Source: Lujinxingia vulgaris (GTDB lineage Bacteria; Myxococcota_A; Bradymonadia; Bradymonadales; Bradymonadaceae). Taken from it: DNA of 64,000 nucleotides. This document shows, one piece after another, positions 40,519-49,245 of the stretch (position 1 is its first letter; each line of letters starts with the position of its first letter). The notes under the pieces were generated by a model. That model saw only the letters and a list, made by a program, of their open reading frames with translations. It did no database searches and was not told the origin of the DNA. The DNA lies in contig NZ_VOSM01000014.1 of the NCBI RefSeq assembly GCF_007997015.1, positions 1 to 64,000 of the forward strand. Direction: 5' to 3'. A program made the position numbers and the translations under genes.

Positions 40519-40548
40519 AGTATTGGTTGACTTTTTGCGAGCCGTCAA
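40519..40548 (-). promoter_or_regulatory. Possible promoter of the CHAT operon
   Basis: On the minus strand TTGACG (40543-40548) and AATACT (40519-40524) are 18 bp apart, about 270 bp before the CHAT start. The 320-bp gap at 40,246-40,564 otherwise holds nothing that I can support. Confidence 0.3.
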
Positions 40549-40564
40549 TGCGTATATCGGCAAA

Positions 40565-41086
40565 CTACCCCACCACCACCAACCCCCACGCCCTCTCCAC
40601 CTCTCCAGCCTCCCAGTCGTACGCCACCGCCACCAACGCCTCGACGTTCATCGAGTGGTCGGCAAAGGCCAGCGCTTTGAGCGTGGCGGCGTAGTTGGTG
40701 TCCGTACGTCGTGAGGAGATCCACTTGTAGCGCGGCACCAGGACCACGCCGATGCGGGTCTCGGGGTGGACGTGGAACTTCAAAATGTCTTTGTAGACCT
40801 CGTCGTCGGCGCGGTAGCCCATGACTTCCAGGGCGATGCCATCGCGGGCGCGGAAGAAGTCGTACTCAAAGCCCTCGCCGGTGCGCGGATGGTGTAGGCG
40901 GACGTGGTGTTGGAAGTCGAGCGATTCGAGATGGGGTTGGATGGCGAGCTCCAGATCGGTGCTCTGAGGGTGAGGGACCGAGGAGCGGGCGGGAGCGCGC
41001 CGGTGGACTTCCATTCCGGCGATGCGGGTGAGGAGGGTTTGAAGCGCGGATTGCGCGTCCGGGGGGAGGGTGCCGAAGATATGCAT
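40565..41086 (-). CDS. Unknown protein, possible restriction-nuclease-like fold
   Basis: This encodes 173 residues from ATG 41086, or 193 from ATG 41146; neither has a strong ribosome site. The central segment reads FEYDFFRARDGIALEVMGYR, then VYKDILKFHVHPETRIGVVL. This order of acidic strand, acidic strand and hydrophobic strand resembles BglII-type or related PD-(D/E)XK folds, but the usual Lys of the ExK motif is not seen, so activity is uncertain. Two palindromic sites just upstream indicate tight regulation. A decayed copy of its 3' end lies at 33,273. The GC content is that of the host, unlike the CHAT operon beside it. Confidence 0.5.
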   Translation of the reverse strand: MHIFGTLPPDAQSALQTLLTRIAGMEVHRRAPARSSVPHPQSTDLELAIQPHLESLDFQHHVRLHHPRTGEGFEYDFFRARDGIALEVMGYRADDEVYKDILKFHVHPETRIGVVLVPRYKWISSRRTDTNYAATLKALAFADHSMNVEALVAVAYDWEAGEVERAWGLVVVG

Positions 41087-41166
41087 GGGGCTCTGCTGTG
41101 GAGGGAGCTTGATTGACGGGTCGTGTGGCGGGGACACGAAGTGCATGATGGGAAGCGTGGCTCATG

Positions 41167-41219
41167 CTATTAACGAATGCGTTACTAGCGCCAGGCACTA
41201 ATAACGAAATCGTTAATAG
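41167..41219. promoter_or_regulatory. Pair of operator-like palindromes TAACG-N4-CGTTA
   Basis: TAACGAATGCGTTA lies at 41171-41184 and TAACGAAATCGTTA at 41202-41215, 31 bp apart, which is about three turns. The whole segment is also an inverted repeat: CTATTAACGA at 41167-41176 and TCGTTAATAG at 41210-41219. It lies 21-73 bp before the 41146 start. Strong dyads on one helix face indicate a dimeric repressor, possibly binding as a pair. Confidence 0.75.
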
Positions 41220-41459
41220 GCGGGGCAGTGCTTGTTTCAGCCGGCTGGTGAGCGGCAGATGGCGCTTCGACGTCGTGACGCCATGCCGGCGAGGTCCTGT
41301 CCGTTGGTCGGACAGAATCAAGTTGTTTCGTGCTGGGCGATGACACGAAGCGATCGCTTATTTTCGATGGCGCATAAGAAGCGATCGCCTCCTTCTGTGC
41401 GACCTTCACTCCGCCGTTATCCATGATCTTGGCCTGGGAGCTCACGCCGCAGCTGCCCT

Positions 41460-41496
41460 GCGAAGATTGTGCACGCACTGCGGTCACAATCTTCGC
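41460..41496. repeat. Hairpin repeat, copy 1
   Basis: GCGAAGATTGTG (41460-41471) pairs perfectly with CACAATCTTCGC (41485-41496) around a 13-base loop. A near-identical element is at 43,288-43,324, so the pair brackets the collagen-like gene. The surrounding 41,220-41,689 holds no gene that I can support. Confidence 0.85.
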
Positions 41497-41689
41497 TGGG
41501 CCTCATTCCCACCCCGGCGAGCAGGTGTCGGGTCGAGGCAAACTCATCTGATGATCGATGCGATATGACCCCCCATAATCCCCATGATACTCTTACCCGG
41601 TACTTACAAGCCCAGTCCCTGAGCTCCTGCCAACCCGCACAGAAGCCTCAATCAGCCCGAGCTCTGTGCGCATTTAACTGGAGTGTTTT

Positions 41690-43144
41690 ATGCATCGTCT
41701 GAGCAACGTCATCGTCGCGTGTGTGTTTGTGGTGGGTTGTATGGGCTCCGAAGGTTCGCAGGGAGCTGCCGGCCCGGCGGGTCCTGCGGGGCCGCCGGGT
41801 CCTGCAGGCCCCACCGGCCCCGCAGGTCCTCAGGGGCCCGAGGGTCCTGCCGGTGGTGAGCCAGGCCCCGCTGGCGAACAAGGCCCGCCCGGTGAGCAAG
41901 GCCCGCCCGGTGAGCAAGGCCCACCCGGTGAGCAAGGCCCTGCTGGCGAACCAGGCCCCGCCGGCGAACCAGGCCCCGCCGGCGAACAAGGCATCCCCGG
42001 GGCGCAAGGTCCCGCTGGTGAACAAGGCCCCGCAGGTGAACAAGGCCCTCCCGGTGAGCAAGGCCCGCCCGGGGAGCGAGGCCCTGCCGGTGAGCAAGGC
42101 CCGCCCGGTGAGCAAGGCCCGGTGGGCCCTGCGGGCCCCGAGGGGCCTCCTGGCGAGCCCGCCCCCGCGCCGGGGATGGAGCCCACGCCCCCTGTTGTGG
42201 CCACGCTGCGTGTGGAGACTTCCCGCGATGACTTTTATCTGGACCTGGTTGAGTTCCGGTTGGCCATCGATGTTCCCCATAACTTGAGTTCGGGTTCAGG
42301 TGGCGTGGCCCCGCGAGCACAGATTGAAAATCTCGAGTTCGTCGCCCTCTCCGCCCCGGAGCTGAGCAGGTTGCACCGGGTCATGGCGCGCGGGTCGGTG
42401 GTCAGTGTCACCGTCAGCGTCCCCGATCCCGGCGGCTCCAGAATTCCCCTGCAGCTGGCCCGCGCCAACGTCGCCGTGGCCTCGCGGCTCGCTCCGAGCC
42501 AGGCCCGCAATGACCTTCAGCAGAACGTCTTTGAAGGGGCCTTTGCTCTTGCCGATCTGACGCTCTTCCGCGACACCCACGAGGTCCGTTATGACCAGGT
42601 CGCCGCGCAAGCGTCGTGCATTGATTCGCCCTGCGGATGCGGCTCAAACCCGGTCCCGCCCAGGTATGTTCACGCCGATGGCTTTGACCTTCAGCCGGCG
42701 ACGGGTACCTACGAGGTGGACTGGTTCACCACGGGAAGCGAAGTCAACGTCAACCTGGGATCCTTGCCCGGAGGTGGAAGTACGGGCCCGCTGAGAGACC
42801 AGGGCCTTTTTGTCCGAAAGGATTTTGACGACGACGCGATCTGCCTCTACGAGCGGATCGCCCGGGCCGCGCACCTGGATCACCTCGTGTTGGATCAGGC
42901 ATTCACGGCTCAGAGTCCCGGCGGCTACCTGGCAGACTACACCTACGAGTACCTCTGCCGGGCGTTGCCGACGCGTCTGGAGATCTTCTCCGACGCGAGC
43001 GGACGCATCAAAAGCGAGAGTAGATTCATCGGGGGCGCTCAGCGGCTCACCTTCCGGAGCTATGATGCCCAGGGTGTTCTGCTGGAATCTGAGAGTTCGA
43101 TGTGGTCTTTCGTGCTCAACAACGATTCCGGCGGCTGTTGGTGA
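41690..43144 (+). CDS. Collagen-like lipoprotein
   Basis: This encodes 484 residues. A short signal segment ends in the lipobox VVGC, so the mature protein starts at Cys17 and is lipid-anchored. Residues about 20-158 are uninterrupted Gly-X-Y triplets with many [10 protein letters not shown] and [10 protein letters not shown] units, expected to form a trimeric collagen triple helix without hydroxyproline. A 320-residue C-terminal domain follows, with the cysteine cluster CIDSPCGCG and no recognised family. The nucleotide repeats that encode the triplets (41,770-42,150) are prone to slippage, so length may vary between strains. GGAG precedes the ATG by eight bases. A surface or stalk role is likely. 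The opposite-strand Pro-rich ORFs are shadows. Confidence 0.85.
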   Translation: MHRLSNVIVACVFVVGCMGSEGSQGAAGPAGPAGPPGPAGPTGPAGPQGPEGPAGGEPGPAGEQGPPGEQGPPGEQGPPGEQGPAGEPGPAGEPGPAGEQGIPGAQGPAGEQGPAGEQGPPGEQGPPGERGPAGEQGPPGEQGPVGPAGPEGPPGEPAPAPGMEPTPPVVATLRVETSRDDFYLDLVEFRLAIDVPHNLSSGSGGVAPRAQIENLEFVALSAPELSRLHRVMARGSVVSVTVSVPDPGGSRIPLQLARANVAVASRLAPSQARNDLQQNVFEGAFALADLTLFRDTHEVRYDQVAAQASCIDSPCGCGSNPVPPRYVHADGFDLQPATGTYEVDWFTTGSEVNVNLGSLPGGGSTGPLRDQGLFVRKDFDDDAICLYERIARAAHLDHLVLDQAFTAQSPGGYLADYTYEYLCRALPTRLEIFSDASGRIKSESRFIGGAQRLTFRSYDAQGVLLESESSMWSFVLNNDSGGCW

Positions 43145-43196
43145 ACGCGGTCTGCGCGTTTGGCAGGGGGGGACGCCCGTTGGGCGCATAAACATT

Positions 43197-43237
43197 GGAC
43201 GTGGCCGTTTTCATGCGTAGAAAACGGGCGCACGTCC
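43197..43237 (+). terminator. Long hairpin after the collagen-like gene
   Basis: GGACGTG (43197-43203) pairs with CACGTCC (43231-43237), and CCGTTTTC (43205-43212) pairs with GAAAACGG (43220-43227), with a small bulge between. It begins 53 bases after the stop. GGGCGCATAA sits just before it, as in the REP-like family of this window. Confidence 0.65.
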
Positions 43238-43287
43238 GCATGGCGAGGGAGCACTCGCCGCAGGCGCGCACGTAGTGGCCGCACCTC

Positions 43288-43324
43288 GCGAAGATTGTGC
43301 ACGCAGCGCGTTCACAATCTCCGC
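43288..43324. repeat. Hairpin repeat, copy 2
   Basis: GCGAAGATTGTG (43288-43299) and CACAATCTCCGC (43313-43324) form the same hairpin as at 41,460-41,496 with one mismatch. It lies 53 bases before the next gene. Confidence 0.85.
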
Positions 43325-43376
43325 TGAACGTTGTTTTCACCCCGCACCGCCCATTCCCCCCCCCCCCGGACCTTTT

Positions 43377-44594
43377 ATGGCCCCCACCCACCCCTGGACC
43401 TTTCGCCCCCGCTTTCGCCGCAACGCCTTCGGCTGGCGCTCCCAGCCCGCGATGCAACGCATCGAGGAGGCGGTCGCCGAGATCAAAGACGTCGCCGCCC
43501 ACGACCCCGCGCTCGCCGCCGAGGGCGCCGTCATCTTCCTCGAAAAGCTCTCGCCGGCCATCGCGCAGGTGGACAGCTCCTCGGGGGCCATTGGTCGCAC
43601 CGTCAACTGGGCGATCTTTGAGCTCGCCAGGATCATCGGGGCGGCGCCGGCGTCGTCGGAGCAGCGGGAGACGTGGTTGCAGCGCCTGTGGGATGCCGGG
43701 GAGGCCGATGAGATTCCCTACCTGGAGGCGCTGGGCGATGCCTGGGGGCTTGCGTGCGGGAGTGTGGAGGTGGCCTCGGAGCAGGCCGACCGGCTGCTGG
43801 TGGGGTTGCGGGAGGCCTGGGAGGGGCCGAAGAAAGGGCAGCGTTCATTCACGGGCGAGTCGCATTGCCTGAGCGCGCTTCTGGCGGCGGAGCGTTACGA
43901 GGAGGTTTTGGAGTGGGTGGAGAAGGCGCCTTACACGATGTGGCACGACGTGAAATTCGGCGTAAAGGCGCTGGTGGCGATGGGGCGCCCTCTGGATGCG
44001 GTGGCCTATGCCGAGGAAAAGAGCGGGACGAGCGACTCGCCGGGGGTTGCGCATGCCTGTGAGGCGATTCTGCGCGACGCGGGGATGGAGGAGGAAGCGT
44101 ATGCGAACTACGCGTTCGTGGTGCACGAGCACGCGAGCTATCTGAACTGGTTTCGAGGCGTGACGAAGGCGTATCCGACGATTCCGAAGGCGCGGGTGCT
44201 TGCGGATCTGGTGGCGCATACGCCGGGCAAAGAGGGCAAGTGGTTTGCGGCGGCGCGCTCCGCAAAACTCTACGATGAGGCGATTCGGCTGGTGCAGATA
44301 AGCCCCTGTGAGCCCAAGACGCTGATGAAGGCAGCGCGGGCGGAGACGCTGAAGCGCCCGAAGTTTGCGGTGGAGGCGGGGCTGGCGGCGCTGCGCTGGC
44401 AGGTGGAGGGGCACGGGTATAAGGCCGTGGCCAACGATGCGCGCGACGCCTTTGCGATCACGATGCGGGCTGCGGAGGCCGCCGGCGAGGTGGAGGCGGT
44501 GCGGGCGCAGGTGCGGGCGTGGGTGGAGAACCCGCCGAAAGGGGAGAATAAGATGGTGCGGAAGTTGAGGGAGTGTCTGGGGGAGGAGCGCTGA
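43377..44594 (+). CDS. Unknown conserved protein, gene 1 of a pair
   Basis: This encodes 405 residues starting MAPTHPWTFRPRFRRNAFGW, an N-terminus found in a conserved family of uncharacterised bacterial proteins. The body is an all-helical repeat solenoid with tracts such as EEAVAEIKDVAAHDPALAAE and WLQRLWDAGEADEIPYLEAL. It has no signal peptide and no catalytic motif that I can name. The ATG at 43377 was chosen over an in-frame ATG at 43275 because the upstream codons read through the hairpin repeat. Its TGA overlaps the next ATG (TGATG), so the two genes are co-translated. Helical-repeat proteins of this kind usually act as scaffolds. Confidence 0.75.
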   Translation: MAPTHPWTFRPRFRRNAFGWRSQPAMQRIEEAVAEIKDVAAHDPALAAEGAVIFLEKLSPAIAQVDSSSGAIGRTVNWAIFELARIIGAAPASSEQRETWLQRLWDAGEADEIPYLEALGDAWGLACGSVEVASEQADRLLVGLREAWEGPKKGQRSFTGESHCLSALLAAERYEEVLEWVEKAPYTMWHDVKFGVKALVAMGRPLDAVAYAEEKSGTSDSPGVAHACEAILRDAGMEEEAYANYAFVVHEHASYLNWFRGVTKAYPTIPKARVLADLVAHTPGKEGKWFAAARSAKLYDEAIRLVQISPCEPKTLMKAARAETLKRPKFAVEAGLAALRWQVEGHGYKAVANDARDAFAITMRAAEAAGEVEAVRAQVRAWVENPPKGENKMVRKLRECLGEER

Positions 44595-46141
44595 TGGCTC
44601 GGAAGTCGCGAGACTCGATGGTGGATGCAGCGCTCGAAGCGTTGGACGCGGCGCAGCTTCGAGATCTCATTCACGAGATTCTCCCCTGGATCCACGATCG
44701 AAATCGGCCACGTCTGGAGGCTTTGATTGTGGAGCGCGCGACGCAGTCGGGTTCGGGGTGGACGCCCGACTCTCCAGGGGCGTGGCGCGCTGAAAAGGCG
44801 GAGGCGTTTGCCGCTGCTGCGGTCATGGCGAGTTATGCCGATTCGGGGGATGTGGATGCTTATCTGCGGGATGGGATGCACGCGTTTCTGGCGGGCGACT
44901 ATCAGGTCGCGGCACGCATCTTCGGGACACTCTTAATTCCCATGGGGAGAGCGGACTTTCATGTCGGCCAGGATGGGCAGGTCGACGATGTGTTGGGGGT
45001 CGATGCTGGCCTGTGCGCGCGGCAGTTCGCGGTGGCGACGTACATGACATCCGTGGCGAAAGACCGGGCGAGTGAGGTCTTTGCTGTGATGAGGGATGTG
45101 GGCGAGGTCGGCCGCGTTTTACGACCGTTGGAAGCGCTGGAGCAGACCGCGAGGGAGCCTCTCCCTGACTTTGACGGCTTCGTCGTGGACTGGCTTGCGG
45201 TCGTGGAGGCTGAGGCATTCTCTGGTGGAGAGCGCGGGGATGACGCGTGGCTGCGCGAAGTAACACTTCGCTTGCATGGCGAGGAGGGGCTGGTCGAGGT
45301 GGCGCGCCGAAGTCGGGCGTACAACGACTACAACGCGTGGTGTCGTCTGCTTAAGGAGAGGAAGGATTGGGTGGCGGCGCGGGCGGCCTACGAGGAGGCG
45401 GCGGAGCGTGTGGAGGCGGATGCGCATGTTCGGGGCAGCCTTCTCGATGGCGCGGCGCTCGCCGCGCAGGAGTTGGGGGCCGCGGATCTCTCCGAGGTGT
45501 TGGAGCGGGCCTGGAAGGTGGCGCCCACGCTGGAGAGGTTGCAGCGTTGGCTGGGGCAGTGTGCGACGCGGGAGGCGCTTGTAGAGCGGGCGGAGCTGGC
45601 GCTTGCTGCTGTGCCGGCCAGGGCGGAGAGGCAGCGGGCGTTGCTGCTGGTGTTGACATCAAAGTTTGATGAGACGGCGCAGCTGTTGGAGGAGGCCGAG
45701 GGGATAGGGTGGTCGTATGAGCATCACCCGGGGCCGGTGATTTTCGAGGTGTTTGCGGCCTTGCTGGCTGGCGAGGAGGTTTGTGTGACGTTGCCTGCCA
45801 CCGGTTGGGCCGCCAGGGCTTCGAGTGTCGGGCATTCGCCCACGCTGAAGACGCCTGAGATCAACGCGCTGCTGGCGTTGGCCGAGTTGGAGGCGCCCGC
45901 AGATGAGGCGCTGCGCGACAGGATGCGAGGGGCGATGCGAAGGGCGGCCGAGCGGCGCGTCGATGAGGTGGCCGCTCACAAAGCGCGAGACGACTATGGC
46001 CATGCCGCCGGGCTTATGGTGCGCTGCGCGAGGGTGGAGGGGACGCCGGAGGCCGAGGCGTGGATGCGGGGGATTATGGAAAAATATCGGAGGTTTTCGT
46101 CGTTGAAGAAGGCGTTTATGGCGGGGTTGGGGGAGGATTGA
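44594..46141 (+). CDS. Unknown conserved protein, gene 2 of the pair
   Basis: This encodes 515 residues. The N-terminus, beginning MARKSRDSMVDAALEALDAA, is followed by helical repeats across the length (AARAAYEEAAERVEADAHVR; RLQRWLGQCATREALVERAE). TPR-like packing is likely. The ending FSSLKKAFMAGL resembles the tail motif YRPRRALLEEL-type seen in SWIM zinc-finger-associated proteins, but no zinc finger is present. The start is fixed by GGAGGAG six bases upstream and by overlap with the preceding stop. The protein is long and without membrane segments. It presumably forms a complex with its partner. After it come a REP-like element and repeat array B, so no downstream operon gene. Confidence 0.7.
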   Translation: MARKSRDSMVDAALEALDAAQLRDLIHEILPWIHDRNRPRLEALIVERATQSGSGWTPDSPGAWRAEKAEAFAAAAVMASYADSGDVDAYLRDGMHAFLAGDYQVAARIFGTLLIPMGRADFHVGQDGQVDDVLGVDAGLCARQFAVATYMTSVAKDRASEVFAVMRDVGEVGRVLRPLEALEQTAREPLPDFDGFVVDWLAVVEAEAFSGGERGDDAWLREVTLRLHGEEGLVEVARRSRAYNDYNAWCRLLKERKDWVAARAAYEEAAERVEADAHVRGSLLDGAALAAQELGAADLSEVLERAWKVAPTLERLQRWLGQCATREALVERAELALAAVPARAERQRALLLVLTSKFDETAQLLEEAEGIGWSYEHHPGPVIFEVFAALLAGEEVCVTLPATGWAARASSVGHSPTLKTPEINALLALAELEAPADEALRDRMRGAMRRAAERRVDEVAAHKARDDYGHAAGLMVRCARVEGTPEAEAWMRGIMEKYRRFSSLKKAFMAGLGED

Positions 46142-46148
46142 AGGGGCG

Positions 46149-46200
46149 ATGGGGCGCATGAATTGGGGCGGGTGTCCGTCCCTCGGACGGTCGGCAAGGA
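46149..46200. repeat. REP-like element, copy 1
   Basis: GGGGCGCATGAAT is followed by the palindrome GTCCG-N5-CGGAC (46174-46188) and GGTCGGCAAGG. The same order occurs at 46,631, 48,085, 55,136 (different palindrome) and 56,020. Confidence 0.7.
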
Positions 46201-46253
46201 CGCGGCGGACGGAGTGTTCTGAATCACCTCGCGTGTCGCCCGAGAAGGGCCGG

Positions 46254-46600
46254 TAAGGGGGCTGAGTGTCAAAACGGGTAACCCGGAGGCGGAGCTAAGG
46301 GGGCTGAGTAGCGACACTTGTCACCCGAGAAGGGCAGGTAAGCGCGCTGAGTTACGGATCTGGGAATCCAGAAGCGCCGGTAAGGGGGCTGAGGCGCGGA
46401 TCTGGGTACCCAGAACGGGGAGTCGAGCGGGCTGAGTTGGGGATCCGGGTGTCGAGAGTCGGAGCTAAGGGGGCTGAGCTGGCGATCTGGGTCCCGAGAT
46501 CCGGAGCTAAGGGGGCTGAGTTGGGGGACTCAGGTGCTGAGTAGGGCAGGTAAGGGGGCTGAGTTGGGGATTTGGGTGTCCAGATCGAGAGGTAAGGGGG
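46254..46600 (+). repeat. Repeat array B, copy 3 (9 units, 42-43 bp period)
   Basis: Anchor T positions are 46254, 46296, 46339, 46381, 46423, 46466, 46508, 46551 and 46593, so steps are 42 or 43. The core TAAGGGGGCTGAG and GATCTGGGTGTC-type blocks match the arrays at 8,281 and 29,811. Together with REP-like elements it fills the 675-bp gap between the unknown gene pair and the ankyrin gene. Confidence 0.9.
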
Positions 46601-46630
46601 AGTCGGGGATCTGGCCGGGGGAATGGAGCG

Positions 46631-46690
46631 CTCAGGCGCATGAACACAGGTCGATGTCCGTCTCTCGGACAGTGGGTATCAACCGACCTC
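46631..46690. repeat. REP-like element, copy 2
   Basis: AGGCGCATGAACA, then GTCCG (46656-46660) and CGGAC (46666-46670), then AGTGGGTATCAAC. It directly follows repeat array B. Confidence 0.7.
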
Positions 46691-46816
46691 AAGGACGTCT
46701 GGTGGGTTGAACGCTCTCGCACCGCCGCGCCAGAGCGCATCAGGTGTGCTCGCGTGTGGGCGATGGTAGGGTGTCGCCTCTCTCAATCATTTAGCCCGAG
46801 CCAGGGGAACCACGAC

Positions 46817-48034
46817 ATGAACGCTCCGACAGCCCTAAAAGAAGCCATTGATGCTAATGACGCGACCCGGGTCGCCGCGGAGGTCAACGCCCTCGGCGGA
46901 GATATCGATGCGTACGAGATCTCGTCGATTCCGGTGGTGCTGAGGGCCGCTGCCCAGAGCTGTGATGAGGCGCTGCGCGCGCTGCTGGACGCGGGCTCAA
47001 ACCCGGCGCAGTTTCCCGATGCGCTGCACCGGGTGATCTTTCAGGGCTGCATGATGAGTGGGTGGGAGGAGGCGAAGGATATGACCTGCCTGAAGCTTCT
47101 CATCGACGCCGGGTGTGACCCCAACGGGCTCGATGAGCGTGGGGATAGCGCGCTGGCAAGCTGTCTGATGGTCGCCGTGCACCCGGAGCGCGCCGGGGCT
47201 GCGGCGCGGCTCTTGATCGCGGAGGGGGCCGACCCGCTGCGGCCCGAGAACGAAGGGCTTTTGCACCGCGCGGTGAAGACGCCGGCCTCCGGGGTGGTGG
47301 AGGCACTCCTGGAGGGGGGCGTTGATATGAACGCGGAGGATGGGGGCGTGGTTCCGGCGCTCTCGTGCGCCATTGAGCTCGCTCAGGCCTTCAACCGCAG
47401 CCGGGAGAATCCGGAGGATAACAGCGCGGAGGTCGCCGCGGAGTTTTGCGAGGAAAACTTCCGGCTGCTTATTAAACACGGTGCCGATATGAGCATTCGC
47501 ACCAGCGAGGGGAACCACCCGCTGCAGATCGTGTTCACGATTCAGGGCTGCCCGGAGTCGATCAAGATGATGCTGCTGGATGCCGGCGCGCCGGGCCACG
47601 ATACGATCGGGGCGGCGGGCGAAGATGTCGATTTTCTCGCGATCAGTATGGCGGAGGGGCATTCGGGGGAGATGGCCTGCCGCCTGTATGACGCGGGCTG
47701 TCCGCTCGATGTTCCTTACGAGCTCTTCGGCGGGGGAAGCTACGTGCGGCTGGCGGCGCAGTACGCTCCGCAGCAGGTGTTGGCGCTCTGCCAGCATAGT
47801 GATGCGGCGCGCAAGAGCTTTCTGGAGTATCGGAGCGAGAAAGGGTTTAGCCCGCTGGCCAACGCCATCGCTGGCAAACACGTGGAGCTGATCACGTACT
47901 TTCTCAACGCGGGGCTCTCGGCGGATGAGAAGAACGCCGAGGGTGTCTCCATTCGGGAGTATCTGGCCGAGAGTGAGGAGGCGGATGCAAGGATGGCAGC
48001 GCTGGCGGCTGGCGAGGCGGCGTTGACCGCGTAA
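46817..48034 (+). CDS. Ankyrin-repeat protein
   Basis: This encodes 405 residues. Multiple ankyrin-type repeats are visible, for example CLKLLIDAGCDPNGLDERGD, ARLLIAEGADPLRPENEG, VEALLEGGVDMNAEDGG, FRLLIKHGADMSIRTSEG and ITYFLNAGLSADEKN. They begin near residue 10 and run to the C-terminus, so the whole chain is a protein-binding solenoid. It has no signal peptide, so it is likely cytoplasmic. The ATG at 46817 has AGGGGA eight bases upstream; an in-frame start at 46640 would read through the REP-like element. The partner is unknown. Ankyrin proteins in bacteria serve as scaffolds or as exported effectors, and nothing here decides which. Confidence 0.85.
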   Translation: MNAPTALKEAIDANDATRVAAEVNALGGDIDAYEISSIPVVLRAAAQSCDEALRALLDAGSNPAQFPDALHRVIFQGCMMSGWEEAKDMTCLKLLIDAGCDPNGLDERGDSALASCLMVAVHPERAGAAARLLIAEGADPLRPENEGLLHRAVKTPASGVVEALLEGGVDMNAEDGGVVPALSCAIELAQAFNRSRENPEDNSAEVAAEFCEENFRLLIKHGADMSIRTSEGNHPLQIVFTIQGCPESIKMMLLDAGAPGHDTIGAAGEDVDFLAISMAEGHSGEMACRLYDAGCPLDVPYELFGGGSYVRLAAQYAPQQVLALCQHSDAARKSFLEYRSEKGFSPLANAIAGKHVELITYFLNAGLSADEKNAEGVSIREYLAESEEADARMAALAAGEAALTA

Positions 48035-48084
48035 GACGCCTCAAGGCGGGGGGGGGCGACGACGTCGATGAGGGGTGAGCGTGC

Positions 48085-48140
48085 GATGAGGCGCATAACT
48101 ACGGGCTGATGTCCGACTCTCGGACGGTCGGCATCACGCG
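48085..48140. repeat. REP-like element, copy 3
   Basis: GATGAGGCGCATAAC, then GTCCG (48111-48115) and CGGAC (48121-48125), then GGTCGGCATCACG. It separates the convergent ankyrin and dehydrogenase genes, where it may end transcription. Confidence 0.75.
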
Positions 48141-48156
48141 CCCCATCGTCGCCCGC

Positions 48157-48990
48157 TCAACGTACCCAGGCTTCGCTGCGCTCCCACAACTCCCTGGCGA
48201 GCTCTTCATCTCTGGCGAGCCGGGAGGGCGTTTTCACCTTGCTCTTATCCCAATACAGCCCCGTCGTCTCGCCGGCCTCTGCCGAAAGCGCGCAATGCAA
48301 CGTGGTCTGAGCGCCTTGCTCCGGGGTGATCATGAACATCTTGATCAGCGGCCGAAAGAGGCCGGGGACGCGGCGCCAGATGTCGGTGGCGACCACGCCC
48401 GGGTGCAGCGCATAGGTTTTGATGTTGGTGCCCTTCAGGCGCCTGGCGAGCTCGGCGGAGAAGAGTACGTTGGCGAGCTTGGAGTTGGCGTACTCCGGGA
48501 GGCCGGTGCGACCGGGGGTGGGGCCTTCGACGGCCTTAAAGTCGATGCGGCCCTTATAATGCGCCTCGCTGGAAACGGTAATAATGCGGGCCTCGTCGGC
48601 TTCTTTGATGCGGTCGAGGAGGAGGTTTGTCAGCAAAAAATGGCCCAGGTGGTTGACGCCAAAGTGGATCTCAAAGCCGTCTTTGGTCTGGCCGCGGGCG
48701 CCGCCCAGACCGGCGTTGTTGATGAGGAGATCAATGGGCTTGCCGGTGGCCAGAATCTCGGCGGCGGCGTTTCGCACCGACTCCAGCGAGCCCAGGTCCA
48801 GGGCCACAAAACTCACTTTATCCGCACCGAAACGCTCGGCGATCTCGTCGAGCACCGGCCGGGTGCGCTCTAAGTTGCGGGCGGCGATGGTGACGTGGGC
48901 GCCGGCTTCGGCGAGCCCGATGGCGGTGTGGCGGCCGATGCCGGTGTTGGCGCCGGTGATTACGGCGTATTTGCCTTCGAGGTGTGCCAT
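48157..48990 (-). CDS. Short-chain dehydrogenase/reductase
   Basis: This encodes 277 residues, a classical SDR. The cofactor motif is TGANTGIG (about 12-19), followed by NNAGL near 88-92 and the active-site YANSK with the Tyr/Lys pair near 163-167, and a Ser in VSSEAHY. The overall pattern, with HLGHFLLTNLLLDRI and LHPGVVATDIWR, is that of the retinol dehydrogenase/WW-oxidoreductase-like subgroup, which usually uses NADP(H). The substrate cannot be predicted. The ATG at 48990 was chosen because GGGAG lies eight bases upstream; the neighbouring ATG at 48996 is too close to it. The gene stands alone. Confidence 0.88.
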   Translation of the reverse strand: MAHLEGKYAVITGANTGIGRHTAIGLAEAGAHVTIAARNLERTRPVLDEIAERFGADKVSFVALDLGSLESVRNAAAEILATGKPIDLLINNAGLGGARGQTKDGFEIHFGVNHLGHFLLTNLLLDRIKEADEARIITVSSEAHYKGRIDFKAVEGPTPGRTGLPEYANSKLANVLFSAELARRLKGTNIKTYALHPGVVATDIWRRVPGLFRPLIKMFMITPEQGAQTTLHCALSAEAGETTGLYWDKSKVKTPSRLARDEELARELWERSEAWVR

Positions 48991-49245
48991 CGTCATCGCT
49001 CCCTGTGCGTTTTCGTGCACTCTTCGGGTGAATTTCGGTCGTTGAGGGGCGCTTACGGTCGCATGCGTGGTGGCGAGTGCGCAACGCGCAGCGCCGTGCG
49101 CTCGCCATGATGAGCCGGGTGTTGGGGGGCGGAGTACGATCTGAGGAGGGTGGAGCACCAGGAGAAGGCCCAGCAGTTTATAAACACGAACGGCATTTGA
49201 GCGCCTAATACGTTATGGCCGGGCGTTCGAATCCTGTCATTGCGC

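Noticed and set aside
40255-40563. 102-codon minus-strand ORF before the CHAT gene
   Set aside because: No clear ribosome site or recognisable sequence. The region is more likely promoter and leader.
41709-42320. Three Gly/Pro/Arg-rich ORFs over the collagen-like gene
   Set aside because: They are other-frame readings of the GXY repeat DNA and have no signal or ribosome site of their own.
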